A stretch of 21,026 nt of DNA from Quisquiliibacterium sp036525975 (GTDB lineage: Bacteria > Pseudomonadota > Gammaproteobacteria > Burkholderiales > Burkholderiaceae_E). The translations under genes and the position numbers were made by a program. The stretch spans positions 1-21,026 of the forward strand of contig DATCZK010000107.1 in NCBI GenBank assembly GCA_036525975.1, given 5' to 3'. A model generated the notes under the pieces. That model did not search any database and had not been told where the DNA came from. It worked only from the letters and a program-made list of their open reading frames with translations. Below are positions 14,451-21,026 of the stretch, one piece after another; positions within the stretch are counted from its first letter, which is position 1, and each line of letters begins with the position of its first letter.

Positions 14451-15965
14451 ATGACGCTCAACGTGCTGCTGATCACCGCCGACCAGTGGCGTGCCGATTC
14501 GCTCTCGGCGATGGGGCACCCGCTGGTGAAGACGCCGGGCGCCGACGCGCTCGCGGCCGACGGCGTGCTGTTTCGGCGCCACTACTGCCAGGCCGTGCCG
14601 TGCGGGCCGTCGCGCGCGTCGCTGCTCACCGGCCTGTACCAGATGAACCACCGCGTCGTGCGCAACGGCACGCCGCTCGACGCCCGCCACGACAACATCG
14701 CGTTCGCGCTGCGCAGGCTGGGCTACGAGCCGGCGCTGTTCGGCTACACCGACACCGCCGCCGACCCGCGCGAGTGCGCGCCCGGCGACCCGCGCTTGCG
14801 CACCTACGAGGGCGTGATGCCCGGGTTCCGCCAGCGCCTGCCGATGGACGCGGCCAGCGAGCCGTGGTTCGCCTGGTTGCGCCGCCGCGGCGCCGAGGTG
14901 CCCGAGCCGGGGCTGGACATCTACCTGCCCGCCCGGGGCGCGCCCGACCCGCCCACCGGCGCGCCGGCGCGCTACCGCGCCGAAGATTCCGAGGCCGCCT
15001 ATCTCGCCGAAGGCCTGATCGACTACGTGAGCGAGCGCCGCGCCGCGCCCTGGTTCGCGCACCTGAGCCTGATCCGCCCGCATCCGCCGTGGACGGCGCC
15101 CGAGCCGTACAACGCGATGTACGCGCCCGAAGCGGTGCCGCCGTTCGTGCGCGCCGCCTCGCGCGAGGCCGAGCGCGCTTCGCACCCGTACCTGGCCTAC
15201 GCCTTCGGCACGCAGAAGAAGTCCGACTACGTGCGCGGCGCGAGCGGCCCGGTGAGCGAGTGGAACGACGCGGCGCTGCGCCAGCTGCGCGCCACCTACT
15301 ACGGGCTGGTGAGCGAGGTGGACGCGCAGATCGCGCGCGTGCTCGAGCACCTGCGGCGCACGGGGCAGTACGAGCGCACGCTGGTCGTGCTCACCACCGA
15401 CCACGGCGAGCAGGGAGGCGATCACCACCTCCTGGGCAAGCTCGGCTACTTCGAGCAGAGCTACCACGTGCCGCTGATCGTGCGCATGCCCGGCGCGGCG
15501 GGCAACGGCCGCGCGGTGGACGCGTTCACCGAGTCGGTCGACGTCGTGCCCACCGTGCTCGAGCTGCTCGGCGCCGAGGTGCCGCGCGCGGTGGACGGGA
15601 TGTCGCTCAAGCCCTTCGTGGAGGGGCGCTCGCCCGCGCGCTGGCGCGACGCCGCCCACTGGGAATTCGACTTTCGCGACGTCTCGGGCGGCACCGCGCA
15701 GGCCGCCCTCGGAATCTCCGCCGACGAGTGCTCGCTCGCCGTGCACCGCGGCGAGCGCTACAAGTACGTGCACTTCGCGGCGCTGCCGCCGCTGCTGTTC
15801 GACCTGCAGAGCGACCCCGGCGAGCTGCGCGACCTCAGCCGCGACCCGGCACACGCCGCGGCGCGGCTCGCCTGCGCCGAGCAGCTCCTCGCCTGGCGCG
15901 CGCGCCACCTCGAGCGCACGCTCAGCGGGGTGGAGCTCTCTTCGCGGGGGATGTTCGCACTGTAG
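14451..15965 (+). CDS. Sulfatase-superfamily hydrolase, phosphonate monoester hydrolase-like
   Basis: A 504-residue alkaline-phosphatase-superfamily enzyme. The formylglycine signature CxPSR is C51-G-P-S-R, so C51 should be converted by a sulfatase-maturing enzyme not in this window. Metal ligands include D11 and Q12 (ITADQWRAD) and D317/H318 (TTDHGEQ). Stretches such as LLTGLYQMNHR, IRPHPPWTAPEPYNAMY, GEQGGDHHLLGKLGYFEQSY, WEFDFRDV and ERYKYVHFAALPPLLFDL resemble Rhizobium/Burkholderia phosphonate monoester hydrolases more than classical arylsulfatases. Those enzymes cleave phosphonate monoesters, phosphodiesters and sulfate esters promiscuously. There is no signal peptide, so it is cytoplasmic. 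The ATG has GGAGGG at 14440-14445, five bases upstream. It is a lone gene whose 3' end overlaps convergent suhB by 44 bases. The exact substrate is unknown. Confidence 0.88.
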   Translation: MTLNVLLITADQWRADSLSAMGHPLVKTPGADALAADGVLFRRHYCQAVPCGPSRASLLTGLYQMNHRVVRNGTPLDARHDNIAFALRRLGYEPALFGYTDTAADPRECAPGDPRLRTYEGVMPGFRQRLPMDAASEPWFAWLRRRGAEVPEPGLDIYLPARGAPDPPTGAPARYRAEDSEAAYLAEGLIDYVSERRAAPWFAHLSLIRPHPPWTAPEPYNAMYAPEAVPPFVRAASREAERASHPYLAYAFGTQKKSDYVRGASGPVSEWNDAALRQLRATYYGLVSEVDAQIARVLEHLRRTGQYERTLVVLTTDHGEQGGDHHLLGKLGYFEQSYHVPLIVRMPGAAGNGRAVDAFTESVDVVPTVLELLGAEVPRAVDGMSLKPFVEGRSPARWRDAAHWEFDFRDVSGGTAQAALGISADECSLAVHRGERYKYVHFAALPPLLFDLQSDPGELRDLSRDPAHAAARLACAEQLLAWRARHLERTLSGVELSSRGMFAL

Positions 15966-16821
15966 GCGCCGGGCGCGCTTGCGCGGCGGGCGCCGGCTCG
16001 GGCAGCGCGTGTCCGGGCGGGCGCGGCAGCAGCAGGTTGAGCATCGCGGTGAAGAGCTTGGGCGGAGCGCACACCACCTGGCCGCTGAAGATGTAGTCGG
16101 GGTCGCCGCTGAAGTTGCCCACGAGCCCGCCGGCTTCGGTCACGAGCAGGCTGCCCGCGGCAACGTCCCACGCCGAGAGCCCGAACTCGAAGAACGCGTC
16201 GTAGCGCCCGCACGCGACGTAGGCGAGGTCGAGCGCCGCGGCGCCCGGGCGCCGCACCGCGGCCGCGCGCTGGGTCACGACCTTGAACATGCGCAGGTAG
16301 TCGTCGAGGTGGTCGAGCTGGCGGAACGGAAAGCCGGTGCCCACCAGCGCCTCGTCGAGCTTCGTGCGCCTGGAGACGCGAATGCGCCGGTCGTTGAGGA
16401 AGGCGCCGCGCCCCTTCGAGGCGGTGTAGAGCTCGTCGCGGTTCGGGTCGTAGACCACCGCCTGCGTCACGACGCCGCGCTGCATCAGCGCGATCGAGAC
16501 CGCGTACTGCGGGAACCCGTGGATGAAGTTGGTCGTGCCGTCGAGCGGGTCGATCACCCAGACGTGCTCGGCCTCGTGCACGAGCGCCGAGGCGTCCTTG
16601 CCGGCGGTGTGCCCCGATTCCTCGGCCAGGATCGCGTGGTCCGGGTACGCGTTGAGCAGTGTCTCGATGATCGCGCGCTCGGAGGCGTGGTCCACCTCGG
16701 TCACGAAGTCGTTGCGCTGCTTGCGCGTGATCTCGATGCGGTCCAGGTCGAGGCTCGCGCGGGTGATGATGCGACCCGCGCGGCGTGCCGCGCGAACCGC
16801 GACGTTGAGCATCGGGTGCAT
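15922..16821 (-). CDS. suhB: Inositol-1-monophosphatase / SuhB
   Basis: A 299-residue Mg-dependent phosphatase. In E. coli SuhB is also a partner of the rRNA antitermination complex. Metal and substrate motifs are EESG at 67-70, DPLDGTTNF at 91-99 and WDVAAGSLLVTEAGG beginning at W218 (D219). The catalytic fold ends near residue 265; a further 30 or so residues rich in Pro, Ala and Arg form a tail that is absent from the 267-residue E. coli protein. That tail is encoded partly opposite the 3' end of the hydrolase gene (44-base overlap). It is divergent from trmJ, the same arrangement as in E. coli, which strongly supports SuhB rather than another monophosphatase. Confidence 0.95.
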   Translation of the reverse strand: MHPMLNVAVRAARRAGRIITRASLDLDRIEITRKQRNDFVTEVDHASERAIIETLLNAYPDHAILAEESGHTAGKDASALVHEAEHVWVIDPLDGTTNFIHGFPQYAVSIALMQRGVVTQAVVYDPNRDELYTASKGRGAFLNDRRIRVSRRTKLDEALVGTGFPFRQLDHLDDYLRMFKVVTQRAAAVRRPGAAALDLAYVACGRYDAFFEFGLSAWDVAAGSLLVTEAGGLVGNFSGDPDYIFSGQVVCAPPKLFTAMLNLLLPRPPGHALPEPAPAAQARPAPTVRTSPAKRAPPR

Positions 16822-16832
16822 GTCAGTACCAG

Positions 16833-16844
16833 GGGGAAAACCCC
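16833..16844 (-). other. Small hairpin in the suhB leader
   Basis: GGGG-AAAA-CCCC on the plus strand (GGGG-TTTT-CCCC in the minus-strand transcript), a 4-bp stem with a 4-base loop that ends 11 bases before the suhB ATG. It takes the place of a normal ribosome-binding site. Significance is uncertain. Confidence 0.3.
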
Positions 16845-16845
16845 G

Positions 16846-16851
16846 ATTTTA
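16846..16851 (-). promoter_or_regulatory. Candidate -10 of suhB
   Basis: TAAAAT on the minus strand (5 of 6), 24 bases before the suhB ATG. It lies in the 92-base divergent gap shared with trmJ. No -35 recognised. Confidence 0.5.
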
Positions 16852-16893
16852 CTGGATCGCCCCGTTTCGGCGCCCGCGCCCTGCGCGCGAGGC

Positions 16894-16899
16894 TAGAAT
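16894..16899 (+). promoter_or_regulatory. Candidate -10 of trmJ
   Basis: TAGAAT (5 of 6) ending 14 bases before the trmJ ATG, implying a leader under 10 bases. No -35 and no Shine-Dalgarno sequence are visible. Confidence 0.48.
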
Positions 16900-16913
16900 C
16901 ACGCGCTCAAGCC

Positions 16914-17747
16914 ATGGCCGCGCACGCTCTGCACACCGCCACGCCAGACCTGCTCGCGCGGGTCGACGTGGTGCTCGTCCGCCCCAGCCACCCGGGCAAC
17001 GTGGGCGCTTGCGCGCGCGCGATGCGGGTGATGGGCCTGCGCAACCTCTCGCTGGTGGCGCCCAGGCACGCCGACGTCGCCGCGCACCCCGACGCGATCG
17101 CGTTCGCGAGCAGCGCCACCGACGTGCTGGCCGGGGCGCGCAGCTTCGACACGCTCGCGGCCGCGCTCGCCCACGCCACGCTGGCCATCGCGGTGAGCGC
17201 CGACGCGCGCGAGTTCGCGCCCGGGCCGGTCGCGCCCGAGGAGGCGGTGCGCGCGGCGCTGGCCGAACTCCACGCCCACGCCGCGCACCGCGTGGCCTTC
17301 GTGTTCGGCACCGAGCGCACCGGGCTGTCGATCGACGACGCGCAGCGCTGCCAGGCGCTGTGCTCGATCCCCGGCGAGCCGGGTTACCACTCGCTCAACC
17401 TCTCGCAGGCCGTGCAGCTGCTCGCCTACCTGCTGCGGCGCGAGGCGCTCGCGCCCGGCGCGGGCGCGCCGCAGGCGGGCGCGGGCATCGGTGCGGGCAT
17501 CGGCGCGGGCGCGCCGCAACGGCCGCCCCACGCGACCCAGGCGTCGATCGAGGCGCTGTACGAGCACCTCGAGCGCGCGCTGGTCGCGATCGGTTTCCTC
17601 GACCCCGCGCACCCGAAGAAGCTGATGCCGCGGTTGCGCAGGCTGCTGGGACGGGCGCGGCTCGAGGTGGAGGAGGTGGACCTGCTGCGCGGCGTGTGCA
17701 CCGAGGCCGAGCGCACCGCCGCGCGCGCGGCGCGGCAGCCTCGCTGA
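16914..17747 (+). CDS. trmJ: tRNA (cytidine/uridine-2'-O-)-methyltransferase TrmJ
   Basis: A 277-residue SPOUT-family methyltransferase that 2'-O-methylates position 32 of certain tRNAs. The substrate-loop motif is PSHPGNVGACARAMRVMGL (about residues 24-42). The knot motifs are FGTERTGLS (about 129-137) and the YHSLNLSQAVQLLAYLL segment near 157-173, which forms the SAM-binding trefoil knot. The C-terminal dimerisation extension contains FLDPAHPKKLMPRLRRLL. Between core and extension is a low-complexity Gly/Ala/Ile insertion (about 181-203) encoded by short direct repeats, which explains most of the excess over the 246-residue E. coli protein. It heads a plus-strand run with prpF and cysE, and is divergent from suhB. 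Confidence 0.94.
   Translation: MAAHALHTATPDLLARVDVVLVRPSHPGNVGACARAMRVMGLRNLSLVAPRHADVAAHPDAIAFASSATDVLAGARSFDTLAAALAHATLAIAVSADAREFAPGPVAPEEAVRAALAELHAHAAHRVAFVFGTERTGLSIDDAQRCQALCSIPGEPGYHSLNLSQAVQLLAYLLRREALAPGAGAPQAGAGIGAGIGAGAPQRPPHATQASIEALYEHLERALVAIGFLDPAHPKKLMPRLRRLLGRARLEVEEVDLLRGVCTEAERTAARAARQPR
17460..17518 (+). repeat. In-frame direct repeats within trmJ
   Basis: Two copies of GCGGGCGCGCCGCA (17460-17473 and 17505-17518, 45 bases apart) bracket two adjacent 12-base copies of GCGGGCATCGGY (17481-17504). All spacings are multiples of three, so the frame is kept and a GAPQ...GAGIGAGIG...GAPQ pattern results. Confidence 0.85.
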
Positions 17748-17769
17748 CGCCCGCCGGCAGGCAACCGCG

Positions 17770-18936
17770 ATGAGCCACCTGCGCATTCCGGCCGTGTACA
17801 TGCGAGGCGGCACCTCGAAGGGGGTGTTCTTCCTCGGCCGCGACCTGCCGCACGGCGTGGCCGAGCGCGAGCGGCTGCTGCTGCGCGTGATCGGCAGCCC
17901 CGATCGCTACGGGCGCCACACCGACGGCATGGGCGGGGGCACGTCGAGCACGAGCAAGGTCGTGATCGTGACGCCTTCGCTGCGCGACGACTGCGACGTC
18001 GACTTCCTGTTCGGCGCGGTGGCGATCGACGCGCCGCTGATCGACTGGAGCGGCAACTGCGGCAACCTGTCCGCGGCGGTCGGTCCGTTCGCGATCAGCC
18101 AGGGGCTGGTGGCCGCGGTGGACGGCGTCACGCGGGTGCGGATCTGGCAGGCCAACCTCGGGCGCCGGATCGACGCCTACGTGCCGGTGCGCCAGGGCGA
18201 GGTGATCGAGGACGGCGTGTTCATGGAAGACGGCGTTCCGTTTCCCTCGGCCGAGGTGCGCCTCGAGTTCCTCGACCCGGCGGGCGGCCCCGCGCACGGC
18301 CAGCCCGTGCTGCTGCCCACCGGCTCGCCGCAGGACGACCTCGAGGTGCGCGGCGCGGGCAAGGTGCGCGCCACGATGATCACGGCGGGCAACCCCACCG
18401 TGTTCGTGCGCGCGGCCTCGATCGGCCTCACCGGCAAGGAGCAGTCGGGCGCGATCGACCGCGACCGCAAGCTGCTCGAACGGCTCGAGGCGATCCGCGC
18501 CGCGGCCGCGGTCCGGATGGGGCTCGCCGAGAGCGTGGAGGACGCCACCCGCAACCGTCCGGCCACGCCCAAGCTCGCCTGGGTGGCGCGGCCGGCGAGC
18601 TACCGCACGAGCGCGGGCGAGGAGGTCTCGGTGGAGCGCATCGACGTGCTCGCGCGCATCATGTCGATGGGCCGGCTGCACCACGCGTTCACCGGCACCG
18701 GGTCGATCGCGCTGGCCGCCGCCGCCGCGCTGCCCGGAACGATCGTGAACGAGGTGGCGCGCACGCTGCCCGGGGTGGCGACGCGCATCGGCCACGCCTC
18801 GGGCACGCTCGCGGTGGGCGCCGAGGTGTCGCGCTCGGACCAGGGGCAGTGGCGCGTGGACAAGGCGGTGCTCTCGCGCAGCGCGCGGCGCCTGATGACG
18901 GGCTGGGTTCACGTGCCGCCGGCAGGGCGATCGTAA
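17770..18936 (+). CDS. prpF: PrpF-family isomerase (2-methylaconitate cis-trans isomerase-like)
   Basis: A 388-residue protein of the PrpF fold (two diaminopimelate-epimerase-like halves). It matches PrpF throughout: YMRGGTSKGVFF (10-21), DGMGGGTSSTSK (52-63), DWSGNCGNLS (92-101), MGRLHHAFTGTGS and MSRSARxLMxGWVxVP-like residues at the C-terminus (SRSARRLMTGWVHVP). K63 and C97 correspond to catalytic-region residues of characterised PrpF. PrpF isomerises 2-methylaconitate in the AcnD/PrpF version of the methylcitrate cycle. No prpB, prpC or acnD is visible here; the flanking genes are trmJ (22 bases upstream) and cysE. Relatives include 4-oxalomesaconate tautomerases, so the true substrate is open. 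No strong ribosome-binding site was seen ahead of the ATG. Confidence 0.86.
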   Translation: MSHLRIPAVYMRGGTSKGVFFLGRDLPHGVAERERLLLRVIGSPDRYGRHTDGMGGGTSSTSKVVIVTPSLRDDCDVDFLFGAVAIDAPLIDWSGNCGNLSAAVGPFAISQGLVAAVDGVTRVRIWQANLGRRIDAYVPVRQGEVIEDGVFMEDGVPFPSAEVRLEFLDPAGGPAHGQPVLLPTGSPQDDLEVRGAGKVRATMITAGNPTVFVRAASIGLTGKEQSGAIDRDRKLLERLEAIRAAAAVRMGLAESVEDATRNRPATPKLAWVARPASYRTSAGEEVSVERIDVLARIMSMGRLHHAFTGTGSIALAAAAALPGTIVNEVARTLPGVATRIGHASGTLAVGAEVSRSDQGQWRVDKAVLSRSARRLMTGWVHVPPAGRS

Positions 18937-18955
18937 CGGTTGCACGGGGCGCGAC

Positions 18956-18961
18956 TAGAAT
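18956..18961 (+). promoter_or_regulatory. Candidate -10 of cysE
   Basis: TAGAAT (5 of 6), 19 bases after the prpF stop and 34 bases before the cysE start. It would give cysE its own short-leader transcript. No correctly spaced -35 is seen. Confidence 0.48.
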
Positions 18962-18985
18962 CGCGTTGGGCAATCCCGATTCACT

Positions 18986-18989
18986 GGAG
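18986..18989 (+). promoter_or_regulatory. Ribosome-binding site that decides the cysE start
   Basis: GGAG (within CTGGAGA) lies 6 bases before the TTG at 18996. There is no in-frame ATG near the expected N-terminus, and the frame merely continues upstream into prpF. This site supports initiation at TTG. Confidence 0.7.
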
Positions 18990-18995
18990 ATCAAA

Positions 18996-19742
<747 letters not shown>

Positions 19743-19773
19743 GGCGCGAGCCCGCGCGCGAACCCGCGCGCGC

Positions 19774-19787
19774 GCGCCTTCGGGCGC
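19774..19787. terminator. Possible UUCG hairpin between cysE and lpxH
   Basis: GCGCC-TTCG-GGCGC, a 5-bp stem closed by a stable TTCG tetraloop, in the 48-base convergent gap. It is preceded by CG-rich repeats (GCGCGA/GCCCGCGCGCG). No T-tract follows, so termination is only a suggestion. Confidence 0.35.
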
Positions 19788-19790
19788 CGG

Positions 19791-20627
19791 TCAGTCCCAG
19801 CGGCCCACGGGCTGCAATCCGCTGCGCGTGGCCACCAGCATTCCGCCGCGCCCCGCGCGCGCGTCCCAGTCGGGCAGCACCCAGCGCAGCGCGGGCGCGC
19901 CGTCGAGGCTGAACCGGTGCTCGGCGGGCCGGTGCGTGTGGCCGTGGATCAGCACGCGCACGCCTGCTGCGCGCATCAGGCGCTTCACCGCGGCGGCGTT
20001 CACGTCCATCAGGTACGCGGCCTTGTCGGCCTTCTCGAGCTCGCTGCGTTGGCGCAGCGATCGCGCCATCTCCAGGCGCTCGGCGCGCGGGCGGCGCAGG
20101 AAGTTGCGCTGCCAGGCGCTGCTTCGAGCCTTCGCGCGAAAGGCCTGGTAGGCGAGGTCGTCGGTGCACAGCGCGTCGCCGTGCGAGAGGAGCACGCGCG
20201 TGCCGAAGGCCACGATCGCGCAGGGGTCGGCGAGCATCGTCGCGCCGCAGCGCGCGCTGAAGGCCTGCGCGCCCGCCGCGCCCGCCGCGCCTGCCGCGCC
20301 CGCCGCGCCTACAGCCGCGTCGAGCAGGAAATCGCGGTTGCCGCGCATCAGGTACACGCGCTTGCCGGCGCGGGCGAGCGCATCGAGCGCGCCGGCCAGC
20401 CGCGCGCCCACGGCGCTCGCGTCGTCGTCGCCCACCCACGCCTCGAACAGGTCGCCGAGCAGGAACAGGTGCGACGCGCCGCGGGCCTCGCGCGCGAGCG
20501 CGTCGAGGAACGCGCCGGCGGTGTCGGGGTCGGCGTCGTGCAGGTGAACGTCCGAGGCGAACAGCGCGCGGTCGCGCGCGCGCAGCTCCGCGCGCGGCTG
20601 CAGCGGGGCGAGCCTGGCTGGTGGCAT
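19791..20627 (-). CDS. lpxH: UDP-2,3-diacylglucosamine diphosphatase
   Basis: A 278-residue calcineurin-like phosphoesterase that makes lipid X in the lipid A pathway at the cytoplasmic face of the inner membrane. Metal ligands are all visible: D26 and H28 (SDVHL), D59 (GDLFEAWVGDD), N97 (RGNRDFLL), H149 (SHGDALCTDD), and H228 and H230 (IHGHTHRP). The ATG at 20625-20627 is the only reasonable start and gives about 20 residues ahead of the first motif, longer than in E. coli (240 residues). A GAAGAAGAAGAAG insertion (about residues 107-119) follows the RGNRDFLL motif and is encoded by a 9-base tandem repeat. It follows the cyclophilin gene on the same strand with a 50-base gap containing a hairpin. 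Confidence 0.94.
   Translation of the reverse strand: MPPARLAPLQPRAELRARDRALFASDVHLHDADPDTAGAFLDALAREARGASHLFLLGDLFEAWVGDDDASAVGARLAGALDALARAGKRVYLMRGNRDFLLDAAVGAAGAAGAAGAAGAQAFSARCGATMLADPCAIVAFGTRVLLSHGDALCTDDLAYQAFRAKARSSAWQRNFLRRPRAERLEMARSLRQRSELEKADKAAYLMDVNAAAVKRLMRAAGVRVLIHGHTHRPAEHRFSLDGAPALRWVLPDWDARAGRGGMLVATRSGLQPVGRWD
20269..20313. repeat. 9-bp tandem repeat inside lpxH
   Basis: Five consecutive 9-base units based on GCGCCCGCC (third unit GCGCCTGCC, last GCGCCTACA). Period nine keeps the frame, so copy changes add or remove three residues of a Gly/Ala loop. Confidence 0.9.
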
Positions 20628-20649
20628 TTCGTGGTCGCCCCGGCCCGAT

Positions 20650-20667
20650 GGCGCCCGTCGGGGCGCC
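20650..20667. other. Hairpin between the cyclophilin gene and lpxH
   Basis: GGCGCCC-GTCG-GGGCGCC is a perfect 7-bp stem with a 4-base loop in the gap between two same-strand genes. It lacks a T-tract. It could be a weak attenuator or an RNA-processing/stability element limiting lpxH expression relative to the isomerase. Confidence 0.45.
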
Positions 20668-20677
20668 CGCGGCGTGC

Positions 20678-21025
20678 TCAGCGCCCGACCACCACGCTCG
20701 CCGATTCGATGCGCACCGGCTCCGCCGGCACGTCGCTGAACGGGCCCTGGCGGGTGGTGCGCACGGCGCGGATCGCGTTGACCACGTCCATCCCCTTCAC
20801 GACCTTGCCGAACACCGCGTAGCCGTGGCCGTCGGGCTGCGGGTGGTTGAGCCCGGCGTTGTCCACCGTGTTGATGAAGAACTGCGCGGTGGCCGAGTTC
20901 GGGTTCGAGGTGCGCGCCATCGCCACCCAGCCGGTGTCGTTGCGAAGACCGTTCTTCGATTCGAGCGGAATCGGCGCGCGCGTGGGCTTTTGCCCGTAGT
21001 CGGGGGTTCCGGCCTTGTAGAAGTC
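20678..21025 (-). CDS. Cyclophilin-type peptidyl-prolyl isomerase, C-terminal part
   Basis: The gene enters from the right edge of the window; its 5' end is missing. The visible 115 residues contain the cyclophilin core: NGLRNDTGWVAMARTSNPNS, ATAQFFINTVDNAGLN (the QFFIN segment lines the active site), GYAVFGKVVKGMDVVNAI, and a final PVRIESASVVVGR. It catalyses cis-trans isomerisation of proline bonds. The N-terminal region, where a signal peptide would show, is not in view, so periplasmic PpiA versus cytoplasmic PpiB cannot be settled. The NGLRN...TIAMART-like sequence leans towards PpiA from memory. Stop is TGA (20678-20680), 50 bases before lpxH. Confidence 0.93.
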   Translation of the reverse strand, partial: DFYKAGTPDYGQKPTRAPIPLESKNGLRNDTGWVAMARTSNPNSATAQFFINTVDNAGLNHPQPDGHGYAVFGKVVKGMDVVNAIRAVRTTRQGPFSDVPAEPVRIESASVVVGR

Positions 21026-21026
21026 G

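Noticed and set aside
14451..15965. Simple annotation as arylsulfatase
   Set aside because: The CxPSR signature alone fits, but the flanking motifs resemble phosphonate monoester hydrolases more closely and there is no secretion signal.
18940..18961. TTGCAC-N10-TAGAAT before cysE as a full sigma-70 promoter
   Set aside because: The 10-base spacer is far too short for a -35/-10 pair, so only the TAGAAT is kept as a candidate.
18849..18995. Longer cysE N-terminus starting inside prpF
   Set aside because: It would overlap prpF by 88 bases and add residues not typical of serine acetyltransferases; TTG at 18996 has a good ribosome-binding site.

Overview
The window is about 21 kb of very GC-rich, gene-dense bacterial chromosome. 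Gene content and order point to a betaproteobacterium, most likely Burkholderiales. The evidence is a long (400-residue) TrpRS, the rnm-yciO pair, the dapA-bamC pair, divergent suhB/trmJ, a ppi-lpxH pair facing cysE, and frequent TAGAAT-type -10 hexamers just ahead of start codons. I see no rRNA, tRNA, insertion sequence, integrase, phage gene or CRISPR array, and base composition shows no obvious island boundary. This reads as core chromosome.

Layout. 1-2266 (+): 3' end of the PHP-domain exonuclease gene rnm, then yciO, then trpS. 2257-5211 (-): a 984-residue membrane PAS-PAS-GAF-GGDEF-EAL cyclic-di-GMP protein whose 3' end overlaps trpS. 5280-8746 (+): a small SAM methyltransferase, dapA (lysine/cell-wall diaminopimelate), bamC (outer-membrane assembly lipoprotein) and a metallo-beta-lactamase-fold hydrolase, closed by a perfect 11-bp-stem bidirectional terminator. 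8805-10873 (-): roxA (ribosomal oxygenase), a DUF7931-like gene coupled to it by an ATGA overlap, and an Ala/Pro-rich small lipoprotein. 10896-11507 (+): a slyD-like FKBP isomerase. 11517-11607: a 13-bp tandem repeat filling the slyD/mutS convergent gap. 11631-14306 (-): mutS. 14451-15965 (+): a sulfatase-superfamily hydrolase that looks most like phosphonate monoester hydrolases, overlapping the end of suhB. 15922-16821 (-): suhB. 16914-19742 (+): trmJ, a prpF-like isomerase and cysE. 19791-20627 (-): lpxH. 20678 to the right edge (-): the 3' part of a cyclophilin gene.

Functional themes are translation and RNA quality (trpS, rnm, trmJ, roxA), the envelope (dapA, bamC, lpxH, lipoprotein), protein folding (slyD, cyclophilin), DNA repair (mutS) and cysteine synthesis (cysE). 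Accessory-looking items are the c-di-GMP protein, the phosphonate-ester-hydrolase-like enzyme, and a prpF homologue without any propionate genes in view.

I found no convincing new multi-gene system. The items most worth a second look are: a likely leaderless roxA promoter with a consensus TATAAT; the 13-bp repeat array; the EAL domain with an Asp-to-Asn change in its DDFGTG motif; the orphan prpF; two tail-to-tail gene overlaps; and in-frame Gly/Ala repeat insertions in lpxH and trmJ. All positions and motif readings were made by eye. Promoter calls are pattern matches only.
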